Counted from the stretch's first letter, positions 1 through 8,856 are shown. The stretch: DNA of 41,845 nucleotides from Woeseia sp964560775 (GCA_964560775.1 CAZLNH010000321.1:1-41845); one strand, 5' to 3'. Notes: generated from the sequence alone by a model not told the origin. Made by a program: numbers and translations.

Positions 1-226
1 GGCTGTGCGCCCGGAGAGCCATGTTCCAGAGCACAAGCGGGGGGTCCAGCGACAGCGATGTCAGGGAGCTTATCGTGACTCCAATCGGCCCATTCTGCTC
101 GTCAACCGTAGTCACAATCGCAACGCCGGTCGCGAAACGCGACATCGCATCGCGGAAATCGCGCTGGTCGACATCATCGGCGACCGGCTCTTTTGTGTCG
201 ATTATCCTGGTCAAACCTGCATTCAT
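1..226 (-). CDS. Flavin reductase-like FMN-binding protein, N-terminal part
   Basis: The reverse strand from 226 to the left edge reads without a stop for 75 codons. The segment FRDAMSRFATGVAIVTT, followed by a GVTISSLTSLSLDPPLVL stretch, is the N-terminal signature of the flavin reductase-like family (HpaC/RutF type). These proteins supply reduced flavin to a partner monooxygenase or are reductases themselves. The ATG at 226 has AAGGTGG five bases upstream; an in-frame GTG at 235 is an alternative. The C-terminal half is outside the window. It is the last visible gene of a minus-strand set with a DUF2798 protein, a methyltransferase and a helical protein. No partner oxygenase is visible here. 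The family call is firm, the substrate unknown. Confidence 0.85.
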   Translation of the reverse strand, partial: MNAGLTRIIDTKEPVADDVDQRDFRDAMSRFATGVAIVTTVDEQNGPIGVTISSLTSLSLDPPLVLWNMALRAHS

Positions 227-360
227 TCCCGCCACCTTGAACCTCCGGTCGAAGCCTATGCTAAGGACCGGCCGATGGATGGCCAGTGAGTTTTCCTTAT
301 CCGGAACATCACGGATGTTGATTTATGCGCCGTCGGGTACGATGCGGCGACACGATACGA

Positions 361-645
361 TCAGGGTTTGCGCCGACGCAGCTCGTCGACCGTCCTCCGT
401 TCGTCACTATTGGCAGCCCCGAGGACATTTGCGAAAACTGTACCGCGCAGTGCTTCCAGGCGAGCGCTGAAGTCCGCGGAAGGCCGGTGCGCTTCGATCG
501 CACCCGCCTCGATTGCACCACGCTCGACAAGCAACTCTTCCAGCACAGCGACACGATCGTGCAGAACCCAGTGCTCGACCAAGAGCGCATTCAGCATCCG
601 GGCCAGCGCTTCCACGTCGGCCGCGGCGAGGTATGAATCAGCCAT
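361..645 (-). CDS. Small helical protein paired with the methyltransferase
   Basis: 94 residues, mostly predicted helix. The recognisable part is residues 12-43, where LARMLNALLVEHWVLHDRV leads into VLEELLVERG; this heptad-like pattern could form a short coiled coil. From memory, similar conserved hypothetical proteins of about 100 residues occur in catabolic clusters of other bacteria, but I know no function. The ATG at 645 lies one base after the TGA of the upstream methyltransferase, which supports this start over an in-frame ATG at 711 and implies translational coupling. A related protein is encoded at 31189-31479, again beside a methyltransferase. I infer a partner or stabilising subunit of the methyltransferase; there is no direct evidence. 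Confidence 0.75.
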   Translation of the reverse strand: MADSYLAAADVEALARMLNALLVEHWVLHDRVAVLEELLVERGAIEAGAIEAHRPSADFSARLEALRGTVFANVLGAANSDERRTVDELRRRKP

Positions 646-646
646 G

Positions 647-1768
647 TCAGGGTTTCCTGGCACGTGTAATCCACGGATAGCCGCGCTCACGGAGGCTGTA
701 GGATTCGACATCGCGGAAACCGGCTGCCTGTAGTTCCGCCCCCCAATCGGCGACGCAGGCGTTCGAGAAAAAGGGTTCGTCGCGGTGCCGCGTTTCCCAG
801 TCGAGAATCAGGGCCTGGAAGGGAGAGACCTCGCGAAACGGCGGAGGATCGGAGATCACGATATCGCCGCCGCTCTCAAGGATCCTTAACGCCTCGCGGA
901 AGGTATCGCGCACCACCGTGGTCGGCATCTCATGCAGCAACGCAAACATGATGACTCCATCGGCACTGCCGCCCGGTTCCCGCGTGTCTCTCGCGTCGCG
1001 CTGCCTGAAATGCACTGCCGTGCCGCTTCGCTCAGCCATCACGTGACCGACGCGCAGCAGGAGCGGCGACAGATCGCTCGCCGCGAGCTCAGCATCCGGA
1101 AATACCTTGTGCACGGCAGCCATTGTTGAGAAACCTCCGCAACCAGGTTCGTAAATGCGGCGATAGCTGGACTTCCGGAACTGCCGGACGGCGTCAAGGC
1201 GATGCTCCAGTATGTCATCACCAACCTCCACGGCCGCGTAGCCGCCATGGCGGAAAACGTGCGGACCGATTGCAAAGGCCAGTACCGCGCCATAGAGGTC
1301 GTAACCGTCCCAACCGCCCGGCTCAAGATGCCACTCGACGCGGTCATAGTACGAAGGGAATTTAATTCCCGGATCCAGCTCGAGTGAGCCAATCGTCGGC
1401 CCGTCCGGCAATTGAAAGAACTGCTCGAATTTCTCACGAAACTCCTCGACTGCGGGAATCGCGCGATTGAACACCTCCTCCGCCACGTATCGCTGGTTGA
1501 ATCGTTCAAACCGGTAGGACGACAAGCGCTCGGCAATCTCGCGGCTGCGCTGCAGTCGTTCGCGCCAGCCGGCACCGTCCGCTGGAACTTCGTCTCGCGC
1601 CAGCGCACTGTAGCCAGGGTCAGCCATGAATGACCTCCTAGCCAGGTCGCGGATCCGGCTCGACGAATACGCCTGCAGCGCGCCAAGCGCCTGTAACCCG
1701 GAACGACCGCGCTGCGATAGCGCGGTGTCTGCAATTCCGGAATCATCGATATGTGTCAGGAACGTCAC
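647..1768 (-). CDS. Class I SAM-dependent methyltransferase, long helical N-terminus
   Basis: 373 residues from a GTG at 1768. The SAM-binding motif I is YEPGCGGFS, about 195 residues in; motif-like segments DLSPLLL, QRDARDTREP and ILESGGDIVISDPPPF follow. Before the Rossmann domain lies a conserved-looking YYDRVEWHLEPGGWDGYD region that also has a counterpart in the second methyltransferase (31457-32596). The GTG begins two bases after the DUF2798 stop and has GGAG eight bases upstream. An in-frame ATG at 1627 with a perfect AGGAGGT would give 326 residues. I prefer the longer form because its N-terminal length before the YY motif (about 129) matches the paralogue (about 133) and the extra codons look coding. 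The methyl acceptor is unknown. Confidence 0.85.
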   Translation of the reverse strand: MTFLTHIDDSGIADTALSQRGRSGLQALGALQAYSSSRIRDLARRSFMADPGYSALARDEVPADGAGWRERLQRSREIAERLSSYRFERFNQRYVAEEVFNRAIPAVEEFREKFEQFFQLPDGPTIGSLELDPGIKFPSYYDRVEWHLEPGGWDGYDLYGAVLAFAIGPHVFRHGGYAAVEVGDDILEHRLDAVRQFRKSSYRRIYEPGCGGFSTMAAVHKVFPDAELAASDLSPLLLRVGHVMAERSGTAVHFRQRDARDTREPGGSADGVIMFALLHEMPTTVVRDTFREALRILESGGDIVISDPPPFREVSPFQALILDWETRHRDEPFFSNACVADWGAELQAAGFRDVESYSLRERGYPWITRARKP

Positions 1769-1770
1769 CT

Positions 1771-2001
1771 TCAGTTCTCCTCTACCAGCCTCTCCGCCAG
1801 CATGCGTACGATTGGTCCCGCGAAGTACGTAAGCGGCAGAGCGACGACGTAGGCTATGGCGAAAGCACGTGTCCACTCCCGAAGAAATCCCGCACCGATA
1901 CCTCCATTGAAGATCGTCAGTACCAGCGTCATGCAAAACACCATCATTGTATTCATGAGGACGGCGTGCACGAGCCGGAACCAGCGGCGGTGCAGCTTCA
2001 T
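1771..2001 (-). CDS. DUF2798 family small membrane protein
   Basis: 76 residues with two predicted membrane helices, about 10-30 and 45-65. The layout (basic start, LMNTMMVFCMTLVLTIFNGG, a FLREWTRAFAIAYVVALPL segment, then a C-terminal helix ending in RMLAERL) matches the DUF2798 family, whose function is not known. It is the first gene of the minus-strand operon; its stop is two bases before the GTG of the methyltransferase. No good ribosome-binding site is visible before the ATG. It could affect membrane export or anchoring, but nothing in the sequence says so. Confidence 0.8.
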   Translation of the reverse strand: MKLHRRWFRLVHAVLMNTMMVFCMTLVLTIFNGGIGAGFLREWTRAFAIAYVVALPLTYFAGPIVRMLAERLVEEN

Positions 2002-2156
2002 GTCGTGGAACCGTAACGTTTCACTATTGCGGCCAAACGGCGCAAATCCGCGATCCGTGCCTGCCGACTCTCGGCCACTGAAACTTGCGCTTTGGCTCCC
2101 GCATTCATCAAGGTTAAGCTCGTGAGTACGCGAACGCTATTGTCCCGCCATTACGC

Positions 2157-2179
2157 TTGCTGATATTGACAATCAGCAA
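2157..2179. promoter_or_regulatory. Inverted repeat upstream of the LVIVD protein gene
   Basis: TTGCTGAT and ATCAGCAA are perfect 8-bp arms around a 7-base centre, about 60 bp before the ATG at 2241. This fits an operator for the downstream gene, or for the divergent DUF2798 operon. No regulator is encoded next to it. Confidence 0.4.
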
Positions 2180-2194
2180 TGTAGCTTGGCAAGG
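2170..2194 (+). repeat. 25-bp direct repeat, left copy
   Basis: CAATCAGCAA followed by a variable centre and TTGGCAAGG. The second copy at 3867-3891, just after the LVIVD gene, matches at 21 of 25 positions. The pair brackets the gene. It overlaps the inverted repeat at 2157-2179. Origin unknown; it could be a leftover of duplication or a shared protein-binding site. Confidence 0.45.
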
Positions 2195-2240
2195 GGCGCG
2201 TGCCCGGTTATCAATATCGAAAGTTCAGTCAGGTAATCTC

Positions 2241-3860
2241 ATGAGACCACTACTCGCGCGCGCGGCAATTCTGGCGCTCGCCGCGGCTTTATCTCCCGTG
2301 GCCTGTACGAGCAGTAACGACGCCAAACCGGCTTTCGAGCGCGTAGGCCATGCCGTTCGCCCTGACGGCAGCCCGGATCTCGGAGCCTACTCGAAGCTCG
2401 CACCCTGGCCATACACCGATGGCGACTACCTTTACTCGGGCTGCTATCCGCAAGCGCCGCTGTCAACCGAACCGGGCGCCGATCGCTGCTTCATGATCAT
2501 GAACCTCTCCGAGCCGGAAAGGCCGGTTCGAAGCGCGACGATCCACCCGTATGACCAAACGCTCTCCCCGCCGCCGCCCGCCGACCATCCAGTCTGGGGC
2601 AAAGACTATCCCTGGCCCAACTTGCCCGTCGCGGCACCCTGCCAGGTGGACTGGCTGGACCCTGAGATAATCGGCGAATCCCGGCCACCGGCCTGCTGGG
2701 ATCCGGGCTGGAATACCCAGACCCACTTTGTCGCTGCCATTCCCGGCCGGCTGCTTGCAGTGAATCTGGAGCGCTTTCGCTACGGCAGCACGCGCCAACC
2801 CGGCCTGCAGGGCGTCCGGTTCTATGACATCTCGAATCCGTCCCGTCCTGAACTCCTGTCCGAGTGGAATGTGCCGGTGTCACCGCCGGACGCGGAAACG
2901 GGCGTGTATCCGGATGCGCGCGGCGTACATCACTTTACCTTCCATGGCGACTACCTCTATGTGGGCACAGAGTACGAGGGGTACATAGGCAAGATCCTCG
3001 TCATCCTCGACGTGCGCGATCCGCGCTCGCCCCGCGAAGTGGGGAAATGGTGGCTCCCCGGGCAAAAGACGCCAGAGGAGGATGCTGCCCGCGACTGGAT
3101 CCAGCAACCGTTGTTCAGCCGTCCTGTTCGGCAGCTTGACGACGGTAATTTCTCGCGGCATGTCGGCATGCACTACGTTACCGTGAAAGACACGATTGCG
3201 TATCTCGCATACCACCAGGCGGGGCTCGTGCTGCTTGATGTCGCAGATTCGGCAGCACCGAAACTCGTCTCCAGGATCAACTACCTGCAGCCCGGGGCCG
3301 AACCGCCGTCACCCAACGCGGAGCAGTGCCGCGACGCCGCGGCGGGACAATCGGCGGCCTGCGGCAACACGCACACGGCCAGGCTCGTGCCCGGGACGAC
3401 TCTGCTGATGGTAGAAGACGAATACTTTACCTGCCCATTCGGTCACGTCAGGATTTTTGACGTGGCGGACCCTCAGGAACCGCATCTGCTCGGTCAACTC
3501 GTCCTGCCCGAAACCCTGGCCTGCGACCCCGCCGCCCCGATGCAACCCGCGGACCAGGAGCGCTTTCCTCTTCGCGGTCCCTCGGCCCACCTGGGCAATG
3601 CCTGGAACGAGCGTATCTACCTGACGGCCTGGTACGGCCTTGGCCTGCAGGCTTTTGACTACTCCGATCCGTCGGCGCCACGCCACGTCGCCGGGTACAC
3701 GTACAAAATCTCCGATGACCTCCCCGCGGAGAATCCGCGATACGGCGGCGCGGATACCTACGACGTCATCATGGGACCTGAAGGACACATTTACGTATCG
3801 GACGGCACGGCCGGATTGCGCGTACTCAGACTGAACAACGCTGAGCATTACCGGCGCTGA
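2241..3860 (+). CDS. LVIVD-repeat beta-propeller protein, probable exported lipoprotein
   Basis: 539 residues. The first 23 residues are basic then hydrophobic and end at SPVACTSS, a possible but non-classical lipobox with Cys near residue 21. The body holds repeated units of the form YDISNPSRPELLSEW, LDVRDPRSPREVGKW, VADSAAPKLVSR, VADPQEPHLLG and YSDPSAPRHVAG, the LVIVD-type repeat that folds as a propeller. Family members are surface or periplasmic proteins of unclear job. The ATG at 2241 starts just before the signal sequence; the longer in-frame start at 2157 would fall inside the inverted repeat. Four or more Cys pairs suggest disulfides, consistent with export. It stands alone between a divergent operon and an amidohydrolase. 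Confidence 0.8.
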   Translation: MRPLLARAAILALAAALSPVACTSSNDAKPAFERVGHAVRPDGSPDLGAYSKLAPWPYTDGDYLYSGCYPQAPLSTEPGADRCFMIMNLSEPERPVRSATIHPYDQTLSPPPPADHPVWGKDYPWPNLPVAAPCQVDWLDPEIIGESRPPACWDPGWNTQTHFVAAIPGRLLAVNLERFRYGSTRQPGLQGVRFYDISNPSRPELLSEWNVPVSPPDAETGVYPDARGVHHFTFHGDYLYVGTEYEGYIGKILVILDVRDPRSPREVGKWWLPGQKTPEEDAARDWIQQPLFSRPVRQLDDGNFSRHVGMHYVTVKDTIAYLAYHQAGLVLLDVADSAAPKLVSRINYLQPGAEPPSPNAEQCRDAAAGQSAACGNTHTARLVPGTTLLMVEDEYFTCPFGHVRIFDVADPQEPHLLGQLVLPETLACDPAAPMQPADQERFPLRGPSAHLGNAWNERIYLTAWYGLGLQAFDYSDPSAPRHVAGYTYKISDDLPAENPRYGGADTYDVIMGPEGHIYVSDGTAGLRVLRLNNAEHYRR

Positions 3861-3864
3861 TAAC

Positions 3865-3887
3865 GCCAATCAGCAACGGCGATTGGC
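3865..3887 (+). terminator. Hairpin after the LVIVD gene
   Basis: GCCAATC and GATTGGC form a 7-bp stem with a 9-base loop, starting five bases after the stop. No T-run follows, so termination is only a guess. The same bases belong to the right copy of the direct repeat. Confidence 0.3.
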
Positions 3888-3891
3888 AAGG
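3867..3891 (+). repeat. 25-bp direct repeat, right copy
   Basis: Imperfect copy (21 of 25) of 2170-2194, in the same orientation, immediately after the LVIVD-repeat gene. Confidence 0.45.
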
Positions 3892-4002
3892 CATGCGCAC
3901 GGCTGGCAGGTTGAAGGGAAACTGATTGCCGGGCTTGCTGACCTTCAATGAACATCAATAGTGCGATGAGCGCCAACACACTTTGAACCGGAGACTTGGA
4001 AA

Positions 4003-5439
4003 GTGAATAGTTGCGATACCCTTATATACGGAATGGTGTTCACAATGGACGCTGATCGACGCGTGTTCACAAACGGCTACGTGGCAATCAGCGACGGCCG
4101 AATTGTCGACGTAGGACCACGCGACGAGTGTGCCTACACCGCCAACGAGGAGATCGGTGGAGACGGACACCTGATTTTACCCGGCCTCGTGAACGTCCAC
4201 TCCCATCTCGTGCAGGGTTGCATACGGGGAATGGCCGAAGGAACGACGTTCATGGAGCGACTGTTCGGCTTTTACTATCCGATGACCGGTGCCTGTGATG
4301 AAGAGCGTTCCTACGTTTCCGCAATGCCGCCGCTGCTCGATCTCATACGGCGCGGCGTGACAACCACTGCGGATGATCACTTTACGCATCGCCACAAGCG
4401 TTCGGTGGACGGCGTGCTTGCTGCGGTACGCGATACGGGCATGCGCTGTCGCATGGCTCGACTCACGATCAATGACAAGGATGCTGTACCCGAGGGCTTT
4501 CGTGAAGACATAGATACGGGAATTGCCGAGACCGAACGCGTGAAGAGTTCATGGGAAGATGAGCGCATCTCCGTGACGGCGTCGACGATCGGCATCTCAT
4601 ACTGCGAGCCGGACCATCTCAAATTGATCTGGGAATGGACTATCGCCAATGATCGGCAATTCGATATTCACGCTCCCGCTATCATGGATACCAAGTTTCT
4701 GGCTACGCGGCGCGGGTGGGAGGGCGGCTCGTTCGAGTGGCTCGATGCCGAGGGAATGCTGGGTCCCAATCTGATCTCCGCCCACTCGCAAAATCTTCGG
4801 CCCGGCGAGGCAGAACTGGTTCGCGATCGTGGCGCAGCGATCGCGCTGGTGCCGGACATGGAACAAGTGTTGGGACTCGTGAGCTTCGACGCCCGCCAGT
4901 TCCTTGATAACGGCGTCACCTGCGGGATCGGGCTTGACGGCCCGGTCGTGGCGTACGGTCACGATCTCTGGACCGCGATGCGCAGCTTTATCACCGCGCA
5001 GCGCCTCGGCGATGAGCATCGCCGTCGCGCTTCATCAATGGATACGTCGTGGACCGGTGACGAGGTACTGTACGGCGGCGCCGAGCAGGCCCTGGAGCTC
5101 GCCACGATCGGCGGCGCAAAAGCATTGATGATGGACGACCGGATTGGGTCACTGGAGGGTGGCAAGGAGGCGGACGTACTGGTCATCAACCGCCTCGGCG
5201 AGACACAACTGTCGCCACCTGCGGCCCTCATTCCCAACCTTGTATACGGCAACGGCCCGAGTCCCGACGCGGTGCATCGGGTACTCGTCGGCGGCCGCAC
5301 GGTGGTCCGCGACGGCGAACACGTCACGGTCGACCGGCGCGATGCTGTGCGCCAACTGGACGCGCTGCAGGATGAACTGCTGGACGAAGTTGACGCGCGC
5401 CGCTTCGTGCGTATACGCACGCGCTACCAGTGGCACTGA
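4003..5439 (+). CDS. Amidohydrolase of the ATZ/TRZ - SAH deaminase type
   Basis: 478 residues, normal length for the family. The metal-binding HSH (residues 66-68) sits in PGLVNVHSHL; later come DIHAPAIMDTK, ISAHSQNL and GLDGPVVAYGHD, which supply the remaining His ligands and the catalytic Asp region. The C-terminus has the usual GSLEGGKEADVLVI return to the small beta domain. Family members deaminate or dechlorinate aminated rings (S-adenosylhomocysteine, guanine, triazines) in the cytoplasm. The start is a GTG at 4003 with GGAG ten bases upstream. There is no signal peptide. It lies alone on the plus strand, with a dienelactone hydrolase converging on it. Substrate unknown; an aminated N-heterocycle is the family-based guess. 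Confidence 0.85.
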   Translation: MNSCDTLIYGMVFTMDADRRVFTNGYVAISDGRIVDVGPRDECAYTANEEIGGDGHLILPGLVNVHSHLVQGCIRGMAEGTTFMERLFGFYYPMTGACDEERSYVSAMPPLLDLIRRGVTTTADDHFTHRHKRSVDGVLAAVRDTGMRCRMARLTINDKDAVPEGFREDIDTGIAETERVKSSWEDERISVTASTIGISYCEPDHLKLIWEWTIANDRQFDIHAPAIMDTKFLATRRGWEGGSFEWLDAEGMLGPNLISAHSQNLRPGEAELVRDRGAAIALVPDMEQVLGLVSFDARQFLDNGVTCGIGLDGPVVAYGHDLWTAMRSFITAQRLGDEHRRRASSMDTSWTGDEVLYGGAEQALELATIGGAKALMMDDRIGSLEGGKEADVLVINRLGETQLSPPAALIPNLVYGNGPSPDAVHRVLVGGRTVVRDGEHVTVDRRDAVRQLDALQDELLDEVDARRFVRIRTRYQWH

Positions 5440-5511
5440 TGCGGGCGCCCTTCGGCGTCCGTGCCGGCATGCCGCGCCGCGACAGACTGAAGCGCGCCCG
5501 CGGCTTGTCAT

Positions 5512-6228
5512 TCAGCTGAACAGCTCGGCCAGGTAGTTCTCCAGCGTTTCCCACGACCGTCTGTCCGCGACTGCGTCGTACTTGACACTGCGCTCAATGT
5601 CGTTGGCGTGCGGATTTGTAAAGGCGTGGTATGTGCCGCCGTAGGCATGAATCTGCCAGTCCGCTTTGCTCGCCGTCAGTTCCGACGCCAGGGCCAGCAC
5701 GCTATCGGGTGGCGCCATTGCATCGTCCCAGCCATGCAGCACAAGCACTTTCGCCCGGATGTCGTTGCTCGCCCTGTCCGGGGGTGGGTCGAATAGCCCA
5801 TGGAAGCTCGCGACGCCGGACAGGTCGAGTCCCGCCCGCGCCATGTCAAGTACGCAGAGCCCACCGAAACAATAGCCGATGGCCGCGACACGGCCAGGAT
5901 CGCATTCCGGCTGGGCGCGCGCCGCTTCGAGCCCAAGTTCCAGTCGTCTCAAAAGGCGCCCCCGGTCCTCGAGGAACGGTTGCATCAGGCGCTTACAATC
6001 TTCCGGCTCCTGTGCACGAACACCCTTGCCGTACACGTCCACGGCAACGCCGACGTATCCCATGCGCGCGAGCAGGTCCGCGCGGCTGCACTCATACTCC
6101 CCTCGCCCGCCATAGGCGTGGACAATAAGGACCACGGGGCGGGGACCGCTTGTCTCACCCCAGGCCATATACGCCTCGAGCGGGATGTCGCCGTCGCGAT
6201 ACTCAATAAGTCTGCTGCGTGGTGTCAT
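5512..6228 (-). CDS. Dienelactone hydrolase family protein
   Basis: 238 residues with the alpha/beta hydrolase fold of the DLH family. The triad is visible: Cys120 in GYCFGG, Asp169 in LHGWDD and His201 in GGTYHAF. The Cys nucleophile is typical of true dienelactone hydrolases. HAYGGRGEY near residue 37 forms the oxyanion region. The ATG at 6228 has AGGAGAG eight bases upstream; a longer in-frame start at 6315 has none. It probably opens a lactone or ester in the cytoplasm. It is divergent from the RidA gene, with a 247-bp gap in which I see no clear operator. Confidence 0.85.
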   Translation of the reverse strand: MTPRSRLIEYRDGDIPLEAYMAWGETSGPRPVVLIVHAYGGRGEYECSRADLLARMGYVGVAVDVYGKGVRAQEPEDCKRLMQPFLEDRGRLLRRLELGLEAARAQPECDPGRVAAIGYCFGGLCVLDMARAGLDLSGVASFHGLFDPPPDRASNDIRAKVLVLHGWDDAMAPPDSVLALASELTASKADWQIHAYGGTYHAFTNPHANDIERSVKYDAVADRRSWETLENYLAELFS

Positions 6229-6475
6229 ACGGTATTCTCTCCTGCACACTTGGTGGTCGAACGTGTCGAGAGTGTAGTTCAGAGGCAATGACGGATCCGA
6301 GCCCGCTGCGATCACGCTTGATTATGGCCGGCAGAAGCACTCGTTCTGATGGAACGGCTGACGGCCAGGCCGCGGCACGCCAAACTAGGCCGACTGGCCG
6401 GCCCTGCCTGCAGATCTTCGAGCGGCGCCAAGGTACGGGACACGATAATCATTACAGGATAGAGGAGCGTCAAGC

Positions 6476-6871
6476 ATGGCATTGCAGTACCTGGACATCG
6501 ATGGACTCGTGAAGACCGGCCGATTTCGGCACGCAGTCAGAGCAACAGGCGGGAGCACCGTGTACGTCTCGGGACAAGTGCCTCTGGACGAGAGTGGAGA
6601 GTGCATTGGGGTGGGCAATTTCGATGCGCAGGTGCGGCAAACCTACGACAACCTGACGAAAATCCTGACGGCACTCGGAGTGGGTTGGGAGGCGGTGGCG
6701 ATCATGCATATCTACATCGTGGACTACACGCCCGAACGCTACGCGCGTCTGCGCGAGATTCGCTCCGGCTACCTGGGCGACATCCTGCCGGCCTCGACAG
6801 TGCTGGGCGTCACCGCGCTGGCGATTCCCGAATTCGAAGTCGAGGTCGAGATCACCGTGGTTCTTGACTGA
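6476..6871 (+). CDS. RidA family protein (YjgF/YER057c/UK114)
   Basis: 131 residues, the usual length. VYVSGQVPLDESG near the start and the C-terminal STVLGVTALAIPEFEVEVEI segment are family hallmarks; the usual substrate-binding Arg is not in its standard place before the P-A-S-T segment, where the sequence is DILPASTVLGV. RidA proteins hydrolyse reactive enamine/imine intermediates, and relatives such as RutC work in ring-nitrogen catabolism. GAGGAG lies eight bases before the ATG. The missing Arg suggests a subfamily with a different substrate. It follows the divergent hydrolase and precedes a convergent transporter gene. Confidence 0.88.
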   Translation: MALQYLDIDGLVKTGRFRHAVRATGGSTVYVSGQVPLDESGECIGVGNFDAQVRQTYDNLTKILTALGVGWEAVAIMHIYIVDYTPERYARLREIRSGYLGDILPASTVLGVTALAIPEFEVEVEITVVLD

Positions 6872-6897
6872 CTTTCCGCCGCCCTAGCCCGGATGTC

Positions 6898-8277
6898 TCA
6901 CCGATTCAACTCCGCCTCATCCAGCCGGAACCGTGTCATGAGAAGGCCGGCCATGCCGATCGACACTGCCGGCAGTATACTGACCCCGGCATAGATCACG
7001 AGTCGGCTGGTCTCATTCTGCACCTGCGCCATGTCGGCACCGGCCACGTATCCGGCCCAGCCCAGCAAAATTCCCATAAGGGCCGGCCCTACGGCGAATG
7101 ACAGTTTCTCGACGGTCGTATAGACACCGGCAAACACCCCTTCCCGCCGCAATCCCGTGCGCTGGAAATCATATTGCATCGTGTCGGGCAGGAGTGACTG
7201 GCCTATCAGCAGCACACCGCCCGCGCCTGTACCGGTAAAGACGGCGCGCAGTGCAATCAGCTCAAACGGCTCTCCCTCGGACGCGAGCAGCCAGGAGGCG
7301 AGCGCAACAACGTAGAAGAATGCCGCCAGATAGTAGGCGACATTTTTACCGGCTTTCCTGGTGAAGTAGACCCAGCCGAACTGCGAGATGAGGATAAAGG
7401 AGCTCTGGACGAGGAAGTATAGGCCCATGTACGACAGAGATACGTTCAGGATCACACTGAAAAAGAACGGCATGGTCGAAAGGTAGATCGCAAGCCCCGC
7501 CAGGTGGGCCAACTTGACACTCAAAAGCAGCATGAAAGGCCGGTTCTCAGTTGTCGTGCGTAACTGCTCGCGCCAGCCGGAACCCGCACTGCTTACCGTT
7601 GTAACTGTCGGAGCCTTTCGAGTCATCCAGAAGCAACTGAAAGTTGCCAGGACTATGATGCATCCAAGCAGCCAGGACATTATTCCGTAACCGTCGGCTC
7701 CGCCGCCGAAGGCATCGACGAGCGCGGGACCCAGGCCGGTTGCCACGACGCCGCCAACGGCCACAGCGCCGGCACGGAATGAAATGAGCTTTGTTCGCTC
7801 ATGGTAGTGATTGGTCATTTCCGCCGGCATGGCGATATAGGGTACGTTAAATATCGTATATCCAGTGGCGTTAAGGAGCAGTGCAAACGCGACCAGGGCA
7901 GCCAGGGCATTCGGTGCCAGGTACTCGAATGCCGCGAGGTTGAACAAGAGCACGAATGACGCCGCGGAAACGATGCCTCCGAGAAGCAGAAAGGGTCTGC
8001 GGCGCCCCCAGGATGTATGCGTGCGATCGCTGATAGTCCCCATCAGCGGATCTGTCAGGGTATCGTATATCTTCGCAATTCCGATCAGGGTGCCAGCAAC
8101 GCCGGCAGCGATGCCAACATAGTCCACGAGGTAACGCAGGACCAAAAGACTCACGCCCTGGAACATCAGCGACATACCGAGCGTTCCGAGACCCCAGCCA
8201 AAAAGTATGTCCAGGCTCAGAGCCGTGGTTGGAGTCGGCCCGGGGGGTATGACCGCGCCGGGATGGTTGTCCTTCAT
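6898..8277 (-). CDS. GPH-type MFS transporter (MelB-like cation symporter family)
   Basis: 459 residues with about 12 membrane helices. The loop KIYDTLTDPLMGTISDRTHTSWGRRRPFLL between helices 2 and 3 is the signature of the glycoside-pentoside-hexuronide:cation symporter family. The ATG at 8277 has GGGAG five bases upstream, better than the ATG at 8289. Members take up sugars or related organic solutes across the inner membrane with a cation. Here the gene is divergent from a TonB-dependent receptor, so the two may move the same compound through both membranes; that pairing is an inference. Confidence 0.88.
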   Translation of the reverse strand: MKDNHPGAVIPPGPTPTTALSLDILFGWGLGTLGMSLMFQGVSLLVLRYLVDYVGIAAGVAGTLIGIAKIYDTLTDPLMGTISDRTHTSWGRRRPFLLLGGIVSAASFVLLFNLAAFEYLAPNALAALVAFALLLNATGYTIFNVPYIAMPAEMTNHYHERTKLISFRAGAVAVGGVVATGLGPALVDAFGGGADGYGIMSWLLGCIIVLATFSCFWMTRKAPTVTTVSSAGSGWREQLRTTTENRPFMLLLSVKLAHLAGLAIYLSTMPFFFSVILNVSLSYMGLYFLVQSSFILISQFGWVYFTRKAGKNVAYYLAAFFYVVALASWLLASEGEPFELIALRAVFTGTGAGGVLLIGQSLLPDTMQYDFQRTGLRREGVFAGVYTTVEKLSFAVGPALMGILLGWAGYVAGADMAQVQNETSRLVIYAGVSILPAVSIGMAGLLMTRFRLDEAELNR

Positions 8278-8856
8278 GCTGGCTCCCAATTGCTGCTTAC
8301 ACTCAGGCGCTGACGCCCTCGGTTCGTCTTGGCTGCTGCACGATTCGGCGGCACGGTAACTGTATCGATCGCACGATACGGCATCGATCAGATTTACTAA
8401 TGGTCGACATCAAAACACCTGGAATGACTCAATAGCCGTGACGCCGCCATATTTATTGGCAACACGCAGCGTTACGGGACAAAATTGCGCTTCAGAACAA
8501 ATGCGGCGAAAATTGCTGTGGAGCTGCTGTCTAGACATAGCCAGGAAACATTGGCCGACATCGGCAGTGCTCGTGAGGCGTGATCATCGCCATGCTACTT
8601 TGCTGCGCCCATATTGTCCTTGATGCCAGTTTCCGGTCTGCGCAGCACCGTTCTTGCTCGAAATCGCTACTTATAAGGCAAATTGATGACGCGGATAAGA
8701 AACAACGATTAGTCAACCCGCCCCACGATTGGCGAACATCATAGGCTGTTGATCACAGCTAATCGAGAAGCCTGGAAACCGGCACTACGTCCGTAGCGTG
8801 CTCTCGGATAGTGAGGCGGTTTCGATGTTCAGGACGATCCACACAGGGGTAAAGGC
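8278..8856. other. 579-bp divergent intergenic region
   Basis: Between the GPH transporter (minus) and the TonB-dependent receptor (plus). Both strands have short open frames but none has a ribosome-binding site or protein-like composition. It holds one inverted repeat (8362-8379). Long AT-richer stretches around 8390-8720 may carry promoters, but I cannot name a convincing -35/-10 pair. Confidence 0.5.
8362..8379. promoter_or_regulatory. Inverted repeat, possible operator
   Basis: GTATCG and CGATAC form perfect 6-bp arms with a 6-base centre, 85 bp upstream of the transporter start. The related word ATCGATCAG follows at about 8383. This could be a regulator site for the transporter; no local regulator gene is visible in this block. 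Confidence 0.35.

Noticed and set aside
8438..8716. Open frames on both strands in the 579-bp divergent region
   Set aside because: Short, overlapping on opposite strands, no ribosome-binding sites, no recognisable motifs.
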